This document shows positions 10,680 through 21,902 of a DNA stretch of 64,000 nt, in pieces. Location of the stretch: assembly GCF_002104995.1 (NCBI RefSeq), contig NW_024468254.1, positions 620,001 through 684,000 of the forward strand, read 5' to 3'. How positions within the stretch are numbered: the first letter of the stretch is position 1; every line of letters starts with the position of its first letter. The DNA is from Linderina pennispora. Its lineage: Eukaryota; Kickxellomycota; Kickxellomycetes; Kickxellales; Kickxellaceae. The notes beneath the pieces are model-generated. The model saw nothing but the letters and a program-made list of their open reading frames with translations, was not told where the DNA came from and ran no database searches. A program made the translations under genes and the position numbers.

Positions 10680-11337
10680 CCTACAGAAGAATCTATCCTA
10701 TTAGCCTGTGCCCTGGATCTGGCCATGGTCTCAAAAACAGCTTTGCAGGAGCCCTTACAATACAAAAATATCTGTTGGAAAACGTTTCTGGTCAATAGTG
10801 TGCAAATACAGGGTCTCGGAAAGCAGCGCTTCCTGGGCTGCTCCCCATATATATACCAGTGCCAAGACCTGCGCTGCCAGCCCGGATCTTTCGTAAGCCT
10901 GGATCTTCGACATCACACCTCGCCCCCGCCGCCATGAAACTCCAGGCCACCATCCAAAAACCACCCGTCTTATGCTAAAACAGGAAATGCCGTCATCCCT
11001 AGGCCCAGCCGTACTTACGTTGTTGCTGAAAGTATTTGGAGCTAGTGATTTGAAGTTACGAAAAGTGTGTGTGGAATTCAAAGTTGAAGAAAAGGAAAAG
11101 GTGCTTGCTGTGGTGGTGTCGTGGAAAGATAAGGTCAAAACCAGTCCTGGCTGTGCGACCTTTTAAATCATCCCACTTGGGCCACGAACAAAAACCCCGC
11201 CACTGTTCCCTAAACCCAGCCATGTGCAATGATTTCCGGCCACATCCACGTTCCGCTTGCCAAAGACCAAGAAAAAAACAGGCTGCGTGTTGACACTACA
11301 CCAAGCTAAAGCAGAACTAGCTAGGGTGGGCTGACAC
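10680..11337. other. Upstream region of INH1 with a probable 5'UTR intron
   Basis: On the minus strand, 11018-10681 has a GTAAGT donor, a GCTAAT branch-like element and a CTGTAG acceptor one base before the INH1 ATG. The rest, up to 11337, is the 3' flank of NST1 and the INH1 promoter. No coding gene is seen. Confidence 0.5.
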
Positions 11338-13852
11338 CTAGCGCAGCTGCTGCTGTTGAAGGTTCTGCTGGAGCATCTGCAGCTGTTGCTGCTGTTGCTG
11401 ATGTTGATGCTGATGCTGAGGATACGGCATCCCGAACAGCCCCGCTCCGTTGCGGATACCACCCATCCCCAGCTGAGTCGGGGGGTACTGCCCACCCTGC
11501 CCGAGGATTGGTGCGCTGAGCGGTGGCTGCGAATGCTGCTGCTGCAGTGCTGCCCCAGGCACCATCAGCGGATTAAAGTACATGGACGCCGTGGTGGGCT
11601 GAGCAACAGCAACATATCCACTACCCAATGCCTGCTGATGCTGATGCTGCTGCTGACCAAGCAGCGGCGATGGGATCAGCGGCCGTGTAGGTGTCTGCGG
11701 CAGTGTCAGCGACTGCGGCTGGACACGGCTACCCGACAGGAGACCGCCAGCAGTGCTGTTCTGAAGCAGCGCTGCGTTATGGCCAAGCATAGGTGACCGT
11801 GCCTGCAGCTGCGATGGCTGCTGCGGCATCTGTATTGGGCTGTTGGTCTGCGCTGTCTGCAGACTAAACGCACTCAGCATGTCCTCGGTGATGATGGACA
11901 GCTGCGAGGTAGGCGTTGACCGCGGTTCTACGCCAAACTGCGACATGCTGCTGCTGGACATACCTAGAGGCGGGAGGGCGGACGAAAGGTGAAGTGGCAG
12001 TGTAGCACCAGAGACCGGCGTCGGCGCTGTTGCCGTTGCCGCCACAAGCGCTGCCTGGTGCTCGGGGGATTCTCCCGAGAACATAACTGAGTGCGTGCTG
12101 TGGTCTAGCATGCATGCTGATGGGTTGGCCCGGGAATATTTGGCACAGATGCCCCACACTTCGCTCTCACTCAGCTTCCCATGCATCTGGGCAATCTCAG
12201 ACACCGGGTGATAGCTGCTGCCCACCAGGCTGTTGGCATCCCGCCGGAACTTCTCCAGAGCACAGTACGCCTTGTACACAGCCTCGATATCAATGTCTAG
12301 CGACAGACTGCCACGACTGCCGCCAGGAGCCAGCGTTGCGATCCGACTCTCGCTAGATGCACGATGCATCGGCATCGAGTTGCGCCGAGCTGAGAGGTCG
12401 GTGGCCGACGACCCAGCGGCTGGGCTGCTGCCCAGCCCAAACGTCGTTGCCAGGCTACTCTTGGGTGGAGCTGCCAGCCGGCCACTGCCGCCCATGAAGC
12501 TGTCAGGTTCAGCACGCCACTCGAGACCATCAGTGAGCTCGTCCTGCAACGTGCGGGATCCCATGACCTTGCCCACGATCGACAAGATCTCAGCGTCATA
12601 TTCGCTGGCTGGCGGCCGAGCTGCGGATGCAGATGCGGACGCAGACAGTGTAGATACAACAGGCGATGACAGCAGAGCCGTTGCACCAGAGAACACCTGC
12701 GAGCCGCTGTTTGCGCGCCCGCGTGCACTGGGTGACGAGAACGGGATGTGCGGCTGTGGAGCAATGGGCTCGAACGAATGCATCATCTGCCGCGGTGTCT
12801 GCGCCAGCGGGTAGCTGGGCGCAGTGCTTATAATTGGTGTCCGGCTCATGTTGTCCAATGGCTGCATGCTTGGGCTACTGAACATGCCTGGTGGCGGTAC
12901 TGCTTGGGGCATGGCCATGACAGGAACAGCAGGCAAGATTGCCGACAGCGGGGTGGTCAGCATCTCGGGCCGAACAGGGACTGCCGCAACGGGCTCTGCC
13001 AGCGGAACAACAGGCACAGCAGGCACAGCAGGCACAGCAGGCACAGCAGGCACTACCGGTTGCTCGAAAGCAGCAGCAGCCTGCACTGGCACCTGCGCTG
13101 GGACCTCAGTCTCCTCCGCTTGCTTCTGCTTAACAATATCAGCAATACCAGCAATATCAGCTGCCTTGGTCTTGGCTGCTTCCTCCACCTGCTTCTGCTC
13201 AGCCTCCATTTCGTGGTCCTTGGCTAGCTTCTTCTCCTCCTCCTCCTTCTCCTCCTCCTCAGCAGCCGCCGCCGCAGTCGCTGCATCAGCTATCGCCTTG
13301 GCGTTTGCTTTCCCCTTGTGTTCCAGTCGCTCTTTCTCCTTGCGCTCGCGCTCCTCACGCTCACGCTGCAGCTTCACTAGCTGCTCCTGCTCGCGCTGCA
13401 GCTTCTCCTGGCGTTCACGCTCCAAGCGCCGGTCTGCCTGCTCGAGGATCTTCCGGTTGCGCTCCTCCTGAGCCCTGCGGATCCTGGCTTCCTCCTCACG
13501 CTTCTTCTTCTCGCGCTCCTGACGGCGCTTCTCCTCAGCTGCCCGCTTGCGCTCCAGCTCAGCCTTTTGCTGTTTCTCACGCGCCAGCCGCTCCTCTTCC
13601 TTCTTCTGCTGCAAATTGCGCTTCTTCTCCTTTTCGCGCTCCTTCTTCTTCTGCTTGCGCTTCTCTTTCGCCTTGGACCGGTTCTCCTCCTCCTCGAGCT
13701 CTTGAATCAGCTGCTTCTGTCGCTCCCGTGCAACCCGGTCTCGGTAAGAGTTGATGACTCGCTGCTCAAACAACCTGGCTGCAAAGAGCTGAAACACTCG
13801 CCGGCCCTCCTCTGCCTGCTCCTCAGCACGGTCAGGGTCAAGCGACTCGAGA

Positions 13853-13893
<41 letters not shown>

Positions 13894-16509
13894 ATCATCG
13901 TCATCAAGATCGTCATCTTCCTCGTCTAACAGGTCGTCTTCGTCGTCGTCGTCATCATCATCGTCGTCATCCTCCTCCTCATCCTCTAACCCCTCATCAG
14001 AAATTACATCATCAATGTCGGCAGAGCGCGGTCCGTGCACCTTGTACGGGGCATGGGAATGGCGCGCGTGTGACGATGACGAGCGGCCGCGTCGCCGAGC
14101 ACGGTAAGCAGACGAATGGCCTTCGGCGTCAGAGTACGCTCGCCGGTCTTCAGAATCGCTGATCTCACCATGGCAGTCGGGACAGCGGCGCGATAGGCTC
14201 CCCTGAGAATCACGCCGGTTGCGGCTGTGGCTGTGACTGTGGCTGTGGCTGTGATCGTGGTCGTGGTCGTGATCATGGCCGTGGTCGTGGTTGTGGCGAT
14301 GATGATGATGGTGGTGGTGGTGATGGTGGTGGTGGTGGTGATCTTGGGATGTCATCTCTTCGCACCCAGCCTTGGGACGCGGTTCAGAATCAGCAGCATT
14401 ATCGAGCAGCGCATCCTCGCGACGCATCCGGTAGTCTGCCAGGCGTTCCATCATATCAAAGAACTTTTTGCTGTCGGCTGGGAACGACTCGATCGGGCTC
14501 AGCAGGTTGTCAGTGTAGAACAGATCGTTGTTGTCGAGCGGGTCTTCGCTGTTATCCTCGTCGAGCGGCGACTTGTCGCCAAACTCGCGCTGGTACTCCG
14601 TCTTGCGGGTATATAGCTCCATAATAATTTCAGTCCACTGGTCTACATAGCCGCTTGACTCGAGGGTCTTCCACGCCTTCATCGTCATCGGATTCCCTGA
14701 ATTGTCACTTTCTGCTGCATCATCGCCGATTAGCGGCTGGAGAATGTATGGATTCCGGCCTGCTGCCGCACTCCGGTGAAAGCTCTCCTGAATCTCGCGG
14801 CGATAGTCGACCTTCATGCGCGCTGATCGTTGGCTGGGCTCGACCTCGTTGAACGCCAAATCAACCATTCGGTCGATGACCGAGTTGAAATATCCGCTGG
14901 CCGTGCGCTTTGCCTCCAGCACCGACAGGCGCATCTTCTCTCGCCGAACGCTCACCTCGAGCTCCTCATAGTAGCAGTCATACAGGCAGTCCAGCTCATG
15001 CTCAATGGCCTCTCGCTTGCGCGTGCACGAGTTGCAGTTGCACGAAAAGTTCTGGTGCTCGCGCACGCGCGACATAACCACCTCCTTCTCAATCAGCACA
15101 AATGCCCGCCGCTCGACCTCGTTCAGCGACAGCCAGTACTTGCGCACCTGTCGTTGTTCCTCGATGCGGTCGCTGTTCCAGATCGCCTTTGTGTTCTCAA
15201 GCACCTTGGGATCCGCTGACAGCTTTTGAATGATCTGCGACGTCGAGTTTGACATGGCCACAGGTGCTTTTGGAACACCAGGCGGCATTCGGGCTCGGGA
15301 CTGCGTCTGGGCATCAGGGTGTTGGCCAGCCAGGGCTGCTGGCTCATCGGCTGCCGGTTGTGGCGGTTTAGTAAACCTCTGGTCAACCTGATCCTCGCGC
15401 ACCGATTCCTTGCCCTTCGCCTTCTTCTTCTTCTTCTTGCTCTTCTTCTTGGGCGCCTTGGGTGGATTAGAGCCTTTAGCCGCACTTTCTGTTTCCGACT
15501 CGTGGCTCAGGTCATCGTCAGAGTAAAACCCCTGGAACGTACCAACAGGACCCGAGGTGTCTTCTTCTGTTAGCCAGTCAAACCCCGCGTACGCCGGACC
15601 CTTTGTAGCCGCCTCTGCTGATAACCCGCCATTGCTGGATCTCGGCTCGACTGGTTCGGTTGTCAGCCTCTGCTCTGGTGTAGGTCTGCTTACTGTGGCC
15701 TTCCGGATACTGGCGGCGTCAACCGAAGACCCACTTGACCCAGACCGCATCGCTGCAGCTGCAGCCACCAGCGCACTGGGCACGGCCTGTGGGTTGCTGT
15801 CGACCATATCCTGGAACCGATGTACCATTTCCAACTGCGGCGCCAGTGCAGCCGAGGACTCAATCATCTCCAAGCCAAAGCGATTTGGGTTGTGTGCCAG
15901 CAGTTCTGACAGTTCAGACGTGAGCTGGGACGCTGCGGCCAGCATTGAGTCTGGTGCATCGGTGCTGAACGAGGCGCTGTCGACCAGAGACGGCGACATT
16001 GACATTGACATGGTCCCTGCCTGTACATGCTTCAGCAGCAATTCGGGCTTCGATATGACCTCGGCAATCCGCTCCTGCCAGTACTTTGCCGCCTCCGCTT
16101 CCGATTGTGCAAGAGACTCGGCTCCTCCCATGACTCGTCCACTGTGCGGGCCGATACCAACGCCGATGGTGACTTCTTTGGCGCTGGGGTTGCTTGGGTC
16201 TACCAGACCCAGCTGTAGGCTGGTCCGATGCAAGGACCTGGTCTGAGACCCCTTTGAAGCTGCAGCAACTGCTGCTGCTGCTGCCCGCGCCAGTGCCAGC
16301 TCTGGTGGCGGCTCTGGCCCGAACACCGGAGGACCCTTCGGTATCTTGCCTTCGTTGCAGTCGCCTGACATGCTGCTGTTGGGAGGCGGCACAGACGTGC
16401 GCGCCGGCTGCATGGTGCTCTGGCTCTGCTTTGGTGCCGTCTCAACTGTGCTGCGTGAAGCGCCACCGTTAGCTGCGCCGCTGTTTCGGCGCTTTGAATT
16501 GGAGCCCAT
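11338..16509 (-). CDS. NST1: Nst1-like stress-response protein
   Basis: The 1723-residue ORF has the Nst1 architecture: a basic, disordered N-terminus, a KKKSKKKKKKAKGKE block near 355, a conserved segment with NCNSCTRKR (about 490-500), an acidic tract, and then a long charged coiled coil rich in EREKKKR/ERQEKLQREQ (about 930-1120). Nst1 family members negatively influence salt tolerance in yeast and occur in cytoplasmic granules; the biochemical activity is unclear. Special here are a His/Asp/Ser tract (14222-14342) and a run dominated by Asp/Glu (13851-13985). There is also a five-fold AVP repeat (13010-13055) and a Gln/Pro-rich, low-complexity C-terminal third ending in poly-Gln. It is intronless, with the ATG at 16509. 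Very long low-complexity spans make exact boundaries of structured parts uncertain. Confidence 0.85.
13010..13055. repeat. Nine-base tandem repeat encoding Ala-Val-Pro
   Basis: About five copies of a 9-bp unit (GCAGGCACA on +) within NST1. They are translated on the minus strand as repeated AVP/VPA triplets. Confidence 0.85.
13851..13985. repeat. GAT/GAC trinucleotide-rich tract (poly-Asp)
   Basis: Imperfect CGT/CAT triplets on the plus strand encode an almost unbroken Asp/Glu run of about 45 residues in Nst1, with mixed codons indicating an old or purified repeat rather than a fresh expansion. Confidence 0.85.
14222..14342. repeat. His-coding tract (poly-His, then His-Asp and Ser-His alternation)
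   Basis: A GTG/ATG/GTC triplet-rich stretch on + encodes, on the minus strand, 14 consecutive His, then alternating HD, then alternating SH dipeptides. It is the most extreme low-complexity block in the window. Confidence 0.9.
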
Positions 16510-17339
16510 CTAAAATTCGCGCCTTCGAATCCTAAAAAAGCTGGGAGTGTCTAGTGAGAGACAGTGGGTAAATTCGAAAGAAAAAGGTGGCTCAAGTATG
16601 CGTCAGCCTGCAGATATATCACAGTTCAGGAACCTTTGGTGCCCCGGGCATTCTGCAACCACCTGCCTCCTCCCATGCAGCGCCGCCAGCAGAGTGTCAC
16701 TCTGACATTCAATGGCCGAATAAGGGAGTATCCGGAACCACCGTGCGCAGGCAAGAAATGTAATACTGGGCCCAAGACTGGATGGTACTGCGTGGGTATT
16801 GGATGGAAGGGATGGAAGGTGCTGCATGATTCACAGTTTGCTGCACAGAACCTGTGAATATGAAGCACCCATAGCGTGTGGCACCCTTCCAGCATATGCG
16901 CGGCAGGCTCTTGCAAGCTGACCACCCCCGAGCATCAGTAGCCCTAGCACATATGCCACCTGCATACGCACAGGTGTGTCGGTGCGCAAAAGGCCCTGCT
17001 GGGAAGAAGAGCGACCAGTGCTGCAGCCAAGGCGTGGCCGTGAATTGAATGTAACGCTTACTTTAGTTTCAAACTGAAAGGTATTGCTACGCAATGGACT
17101 TTTGCTCCGTGTGCGTAGAAGGGAACGGAATAGGTGGTTGGAATTAGAGTGTTTCTGCACTGGGTTGCGAATGACTAGGTATCGAATTGGTACAGAAATA
17201 AAAAAAGTCAAATAAATTGAATGAGCCAAAAGAGCGAGAAAAGGGAGGAACGCTCGCCCCTATGCGCTGTTTTCAAGCAAGCTTGCTCAGAAAAGCCATT
17301 GCAGCGCAGATTGGCTGACTCGGACACACGTGACCATGT
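16510..17339. other. NST1 upstream region and MBP1 3' flank
   Basis: No credible gene. Short frames on both strands (for example 16564-16857 on +) lack domains. A CACGTG box lies near 17329, next to the MBP1 stop. Confidence 0.5.
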
Positions 17340-20000
17340 CTAAGTCGGCTGCTGCTGCTTTTTGGCTGTAGATGCTGCTGCTACCGCGGCGGCAGCAGCA
17401 GCAACCGTCGAGTTCAGCTCTCCGCCGTCGGGCAGCGCGTTGTCCTGCTCCGTGTTGGCATTGACGGCTGAGATGAGCCGATCAATCCACACATCAACAT
17501 CGGCAACTGATATCTCGCAGCACGACGCAATGATCTGGCGGTACTGCCGCTCGCGCTCGGAAACATCCGCCCGCTTGCGCAAGGCTTCGACACGCTCGCG
17601 CAGCAAAGCGTCACGCCGGGCGTACACCTGGTTTGCCACCCGCAGACGCTCAACGGCCGCGCGCATTTTCGCCGGGTCCTTCTCCAGCTCCTCCAATTCA
17701 TCGTCGGCCTTTCCGCCGGGCACCAGCGGCAGAATCATGTGTGGCTCCGGTGCATTCTCAGGACTGTTGAGCAGCGTGTCCAGTAGCTTCTCCAGATCCA
17801 GACGCGGCTTTGAACTGGGCGGCAGTGCGCTGATAGCTTCACGCACAGCAGCGGTCTCGCGCAACAGCGTCTCCTCCAGGTACTCGACACGCGCCTTGAC
17901 CTCGCCCAGCTGCGATGTCTTCGAGTGCAGGTGATAAATGGTCTCGCGCGCCTTGGCTAGCTCGATGGTTGTTTTGCGTAGCTGCAGCTTGATCCCGTCC
18001 AGGCGCTCCTGCTTGATGCGCATCTCCCCCGAAAAATCAGACTCCATCTCAGTCATCAGCTGCTGGATGGTCTGCACCGATTCGTGGATCCGCAGCTGTG
18101 CCGACGATGGCGACCACACGTCATCGCTGTCGTCCAGATTGGCCAGGCCGTTTGTGGGTGGCCCATACGAAGCCTCGCTGCCCATCAGGGACGCAAGAAG
18201 GTTCTTGCCTGTGGTGCGCATAGCGGTGCGGATCGGTGTCTGTGGGGCTGCCAACGGTGTGCTGCTAAACGGCCCATGTGTAGCTGAGCGATTTGAAGGG
18301 GACAGTGAGACAATATCCTCCAGCATGCCATTCGAATCGCCCAGCGGATCCAGCTCAGCATCGCCAGCGGCAATCTTGTCCGCGCCAAAGTCCAGCGGGC
18401 GCAGACCGACCCTGTTGGCGATAGTAGGCGAAGCACCGGCATTTAACAAGAGGCGGATCATGGTGCGGTCGCCGATGCGCGCAGCCAGGTTCAGAGCAGT
18501 ATCGCCGTTGGTATCCTGCAGATTCAGGAACGCAGCGAAATCGGCGCTGCGGGCAGCAGCAATACCAGAGATTGGGATGCTGTTCTGGTCACTCACCGGA
18601 GCTTGAGCTTTTGGCTGCTGGCGCGGCGTCGCAAAGTGCATATCAGTAGCCGTCTGCTGACTGGACGCCTCACTGGCCACAGTAGAGTCCAGGCTAGTTT
18701 TGGTTGTTTTCTGGTTACCAGCGGTGGTTCGGCTGGGCGACGGCGGCTGCAAGTCGCTGCTAATTTCCTGCTTGACATTAGTGTCTGCGCCGTCAACCTG
18801 GTATCCGTCGGCGAGCCCTGCAATCCACTGCAGCAGACAGTCGGCATAGTATCTGGCCGCCTTCTCACGCCCATCAATGCCAGCCGCCAGCGATATGTGG
18901 TGAAGCACAGTGCGGTTCTGCTTGTCGGTGAGCGGGATAGTGTCGTGCAGCAGCTCCAGCAGCTCCATGAACGTCTGGTTTTCGTAGTTGTTGGTGACCT
19001 GCACTGCGCGCACCAGCGCCGACTCGCCCTCGTAGTTAACCTTGCGCGCATTGGCGCCGTGGAACAAGAGCAGATCCAGTACGTGTGTGCGTGCCAGGGC
19101 TGCTGCCCAATGCACAGCCGTGTGGCCTTGGTCATCGATAACCAGGTTGACGTTCACCTTGGTCGACAGATCCACTGCATCATCGGCCTCGTCAACCTGC
19201 GACAGCCACTCGGGAATAAAGCTCTGGTCTTCCTTAAGGAAGATGTTCATCAGCAGCATGCGGTCCTGCTCCACTCGGACGCCATTGCCCAGCACATCAG
19301 AGTCGGTCACCGTCGCAGACGATGCCTCTTCATTGTGCGTCTGATACCCGCCACGGCCAATGCTGCTGCCTCCGGGCCTGACTGCCGGTGAGCTATTGTA
19401 TGGCAAATTGCGGTACGATGTGACAGAGCCATTTGCCACAGCATCGGCGTGCGGCGTAAACACCTGCGGCGCTCCAAACAGCGACCCGCCCAGCTCCGAA
19501 TTAATCGGCGAGGTGGCATTGCTCGAGCTGGGTTTGAATCGCTTGGTGCTGGCCGAGTCTGGCACGCGGTCCCGGCGCACCGATGACGGCAAGCCGTGGA
19601 CTGACGAGCTTCGCTGCTGGCTGCTGTCGCGCAGGCGCTTGCGCACCTCTGCCTTGGTCGGTGTGCGGTCTGGCCGCGTGCCAGACTCGGTCGGGTCGTG
19701 CTCCAGGATCGGCCGCATAAAGTCGTAGACGCCATACTGCTGGCACAGCTGCACGCCGCGGGCATACGGCACCCATGTTCCCTGGTACTTGCCATAGCCA
19801 CCCTGTATTTTGTTGTGTTCGCCGTTCAGCACCTCGCGCTCTAGGATTTTTGTCCGCCGTCCCTTTTCAATGCCCGCCACCTTGAGGATCTGTGTTGCAT
19901 TGAGCCAGGAATCCGAGTGTCGTCTCATGACCGCGATGCTTCGGCATATCATTTCGTACACCGGAATGCCCGAGTACACTGCCGTATACACGCTGTCCAT
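17340..20000 (-). CDS. MBP1: MBF transcription factor DNA-binding subunit (Mbp1/Res type)
   Basis: MBF activates G1/S genes through MCB sites (ACGCGT). The 886-residue product opens with an APSES/KilA-N domain (about 1-105) with the recognisable VMRRHSDSWLNATQILKVAG, GRRTKILEREV and QGGYGKYQGTWVPY segments. Two ankyrin blocks follow (about 287-330 and 493-540: DDQGHTAVHWAA, DTNGDTALNLAA). A Ser/Pro-rich linker leads to a coiled coil (about 640-720), then a C-terminal helical region used by this family to pair with the Swi6-type subunit. It is intronless and close to yeast Mbp1 in length (833). The 5' untranslated region has a CGG repeat just upstream of the ATG, and an ACGCGT occurs at 20412-20417, compatible with self-regulation. 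Confidence 0.93.
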   Translation of the reverse strand: MDSVYTAVYSGIPVYEMICRSIAVMRRHSDSWLNATQILKVAGIEKGRRTKILEREVLNGEHNKIQGGYGKYQGTWVPYARGVQLCQQYGVYDFMRPILEHDPTESGTRPDRTPTKAEVRKRLRDSSQQRSSSVHGLPSSVRRDRVPDSASTKRFKPSSSNATSPINSELGGSLFGAPQVFTPHADAVANGSVTSYRNLPYNSSPAVRPGGSSIGRGGYQTHNEEASSATVTDSDVLGNGVRVEQDRMLLMNIFLKEDQSFIPEWLSQVDEADDAVDLSTKVNVNLVIDDQGHTAVHWAAALARTHVLDLLLFHGANARKVNYEGESALVRAVQVTNNYENQTFMELLELLHDTIPLTDKQNRTVLHHISLAAGIDGREKAARYYADCLLQWIAGLADGYQVDGADTNVKQEISSDLQPPSPSRTTAGNQKTTKTSLDSTVASEASSQQTATDMHFATPRQQPKAQAPVSDQNSIPISGIAAARSADFAAFLNLQDTNGDTALNLAARIGDRTMIRLLLNAGASPTIANRVGLRPLDFGADKIAAGDAELDPLGDSNGMLEDIVSLSPSNRSATHGPFSSTPLAAPQTPIRTAMRTTGKNLLASLMGSEASYGPPTNGLANLDDSDDVWSPSSAQLRIHESVQTIQQLMTEMESDFSGEMRIKQERLDGIKLQLRKTTIELAKARETIYHLHSKTSQLGEVKARVEYLEETLLRETAAVREAISALPPSSKPRLDLEKLLDTLLNSPENAPEPHMILPLVPGGKADDELEELEKDPAKMRAAVERLRVANQVYARRDALLRERVEALRKRADVSERERQYRQIIASCCEISVADVDVWIDRLISAVNANTEQDNALPDGGELNSTVAAAAAAVAAASTAKKQQQPT

Positions 20001-20034
20001 TATTTTAATTACTATGAGTAGGTGTGAGAGGAGG

Positions 20035-20058
20035 TGGCGGCGGCGGCGGCGGCGGAGG
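20035..20058. repeat. CGG trinucleotide repeat in the MBP1 leader
   Basis: About six CGG units plus GGA units lie 35-58 bp before the MBP1 ATG, reading CCG/TCC on the transcript strand. Confidence 0.8.
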
Positions 20059-20411
20059 AGGACGAGTGAGAAATTCGAGTGAGAATGGAAAGGCTAGGCG
20101 GGAAATGGTGTCGGAAATTAGAAGGAGAAATATGGCTAAAAATTCTTGTCGTGGTTCAAAGTGAGTCTGGTCCGAACAATACAGCGCGCCCCTCCCCAAG
20201 GGGGATGATTTGTGCTGATGCTGCGATCCAGAGGCGAGCAAAGTGCCTCTTACCTGTGTCTGCGGTCTACAGGAACGGAACGACCTGCGTCTTCAGCGCT
20301 TGGTAGATGGAGCCAAGATAGCGCTGGTGCGGTTGCGCGCTTGGGGCCGGCAGACGGTATGCCAAATGGTGTCGGGAAAAATAAACCAAAAAGCGTGACC
20401 AGAACAGAGAA

Positions 20412-20417
20412 ACGCGT
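20412..20417. promoter_or_regulatory. MCB element (ACGCGT) upstream of MBP1
   Basis: A palindromic ACGCGT, the MBF target, 412 bp before the MBP1 start. A further GGCGCGTCC lies 8 bases on. About 16 such hexamers are expected by chance in 64 kb, so only the location makes it notable. Confidence 0.35.
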
Positions 20418-20537
20418 CGGAGGCGCGTCCGGTTTTTGAAAAAATGTGCAAGTCTTCGATTTTTGTTTTGGAAGAATAAAACGCGCCTCCTACGAAACAG
20501 TCACTAATAATCACTTGGATGAAACGGCATTTTATTC

Positions 20538-21902
20538 CTAGTTCTGCTCGAGCTCGTACACCTTGCCCTTCATGATCTTGGCCCAGCCGATGAGACGCCA
20601 GTGCTTGTCGATACGCCGGCTCATGGCAATCTTCTCGCCAATCTCTGTGCACGACGGGTTCGACAGCACAAGCTTGGCCAGGTCGCTCTTGACACCGGTG
20701 ACGCGCGCACCAACCGAGGTCGAGCCAATGTTGACCAGAATGACCTCGCTCTTGGACAGCTTCGACACCTTGGCCTGCTTCTTGTCGTCGGTCTTGACAC
20801 CCAGCAGGCGGCGCAGCAGGAAGTAGTTGATCTCGAGCTCAATGTACACCTTGGGCAGCTTGCCCACGTGACCCAGGACCTGGCCGACCAGGCGATCGGC
20901 ACGGCACAGCGCAGGGTCGACCATGGTTCCGACACCAATGAGACCACCGGGCACGGCGAACTTGAGGTGGTTCGCTTCGGTGTTCAGCGTCAGGATGCGC
21001 GAGTGGATCGGGCGCACAGTGATCTGTGAGGAGCCCTCCTTGCGCACAAGACCAGGCCGGATCTCAATCTCGTCGCCCAGCTTGAGCACGCCCTTCAGGA
21101 TACTGCCACCGGCAACACCGCCCTTGAGCTCGTCGATCTCGGCTCCGGGCTTGTTGACATCGAACGAGCGAATGACAATCAGGTGCGGGTCCGAGGAGAA
21201 GTCGCGCACCGGGATCGGAATGCGCTTGACAATGTTCTCCACCACAGCGTCAATGTTGAATTTGAGCTGCGCCGAGATGGGCACGATGGGGGCGTTGGCG
21301 GCGATGGTGCCCTTCGTGAACTTGCAGATCTGCTGGTGGTGCTCAATCGCCTGGTCCTCCTTGATCAGATCAACCTTGTTCTGCAGGATGATGATGTTCT
21401 GCAGCTGCATGATCTCTACCGCAGCCAGGTGCTCCGACGTCTGCGGCTGCGGGCACGACTCGTTGGCGGCAACCAGCAGCATGGCGGCGTCCATCACTGC
21501 AGCTCCGTTAAGCATGACAGCCATAAGAATGTCGTGTCCCGGACAATCGACGAACGACACATGGCGCATCAGTTTCATGGTTCCAGTGCAGCCCACGCGC
21601 TCACACGGGAACTCGACCTCCTTGCTCGAACCGTACGACTTGTAGCAGCCGGGGCGTGGGCAGTCGGGGCTGTCGCACTTGTAGATCTTGGCGTTGGCGT
21701 AGCCCAGCTTGATGGTAATATTACGCTCCAGCTCGTTCTTGAAACGAACAGTCTGCACGCCCGAAATGGCCTTAACAAGCGTCGACTTTCCGTGGGCCAC
21801 ATGTCCAATGGTACCGATGTTGATGGTGGCCTGGTTAGCCATGACCTCAATCGAGGTCGGGGTCAATGTCGTCGGGTCTACTGTAACGCTGGCGTCGGTC
21901 AT
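20538..21902 (-). CDS. GCD11: Translation initiation factor eIF2 subunit gamma
   Basis: The GTPase core of the eIF2 ternary complex, which delivers Met-tRNAi to the 40S ribosome. The 454-residue protein shows the G1 motif GHVAHGKST (33-41), an ERNITIK switch I segment, a zinc knuckle with [12 protein letters not shown]3 DCPGH and G4 NKVDL. Domains II and III are beta barrels, with [17 protein letters not shown] and the C-terminal [16 protein letters not shown] end. A second ATG at residue 21 could also serve, but the first gives the usual length. It is intronless. Confidence 0.96.
   Translation of the reverse strand: MTDASVTVDPTTLTPTSIEVMANQATINIGTIGHVAHGKSTLVKAISGVQTVRFKNELERNITIKLGYANAKIYKCDSPDCPRPGCYKSYGSSKEVEFPCERVGCTGTMKLMRHVSFVDCPGHDILMAVMLNGAAVMDAAMLLVAANESCPQPQTSEHLAAVEIMQLQNIIILQNKVDLIKEDQAIEHHQQICKFTKGTIAANAPIVPISAQLKFNIDAVVENIVKRIPIPVRDFSSDPHLIVIRSFDVNKPGAEIDELKGGVAGGSILKGVLKLGDEIEIRPGLVRKEGSSQITVRPIHSRILTLNTEANHLKFAVPGGLIGVGTMVDPALCRADRLVGQVLGHVGKLPKVYIELEINYFLLRRLLGVKTDDKKQAKVSKLSKSEVILVNIGSTSVGARVTGVKSDLAKLVLSNPSCTEIGEKIAMSRRIDKHWRLIGWAKIMKGKVYELEQN

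Larger units (their letters stand above)
20001..20537. other. MBP1 promoter and eIF2-gamma 3' flank
   Basis: It contains the CGG repeat, a GC-rich block with CCCCTCCCC and AAGGGGG near 20190-20207, and an MCB hexamer at 20412-20417. No gene is seen. Confidence 0.5.
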
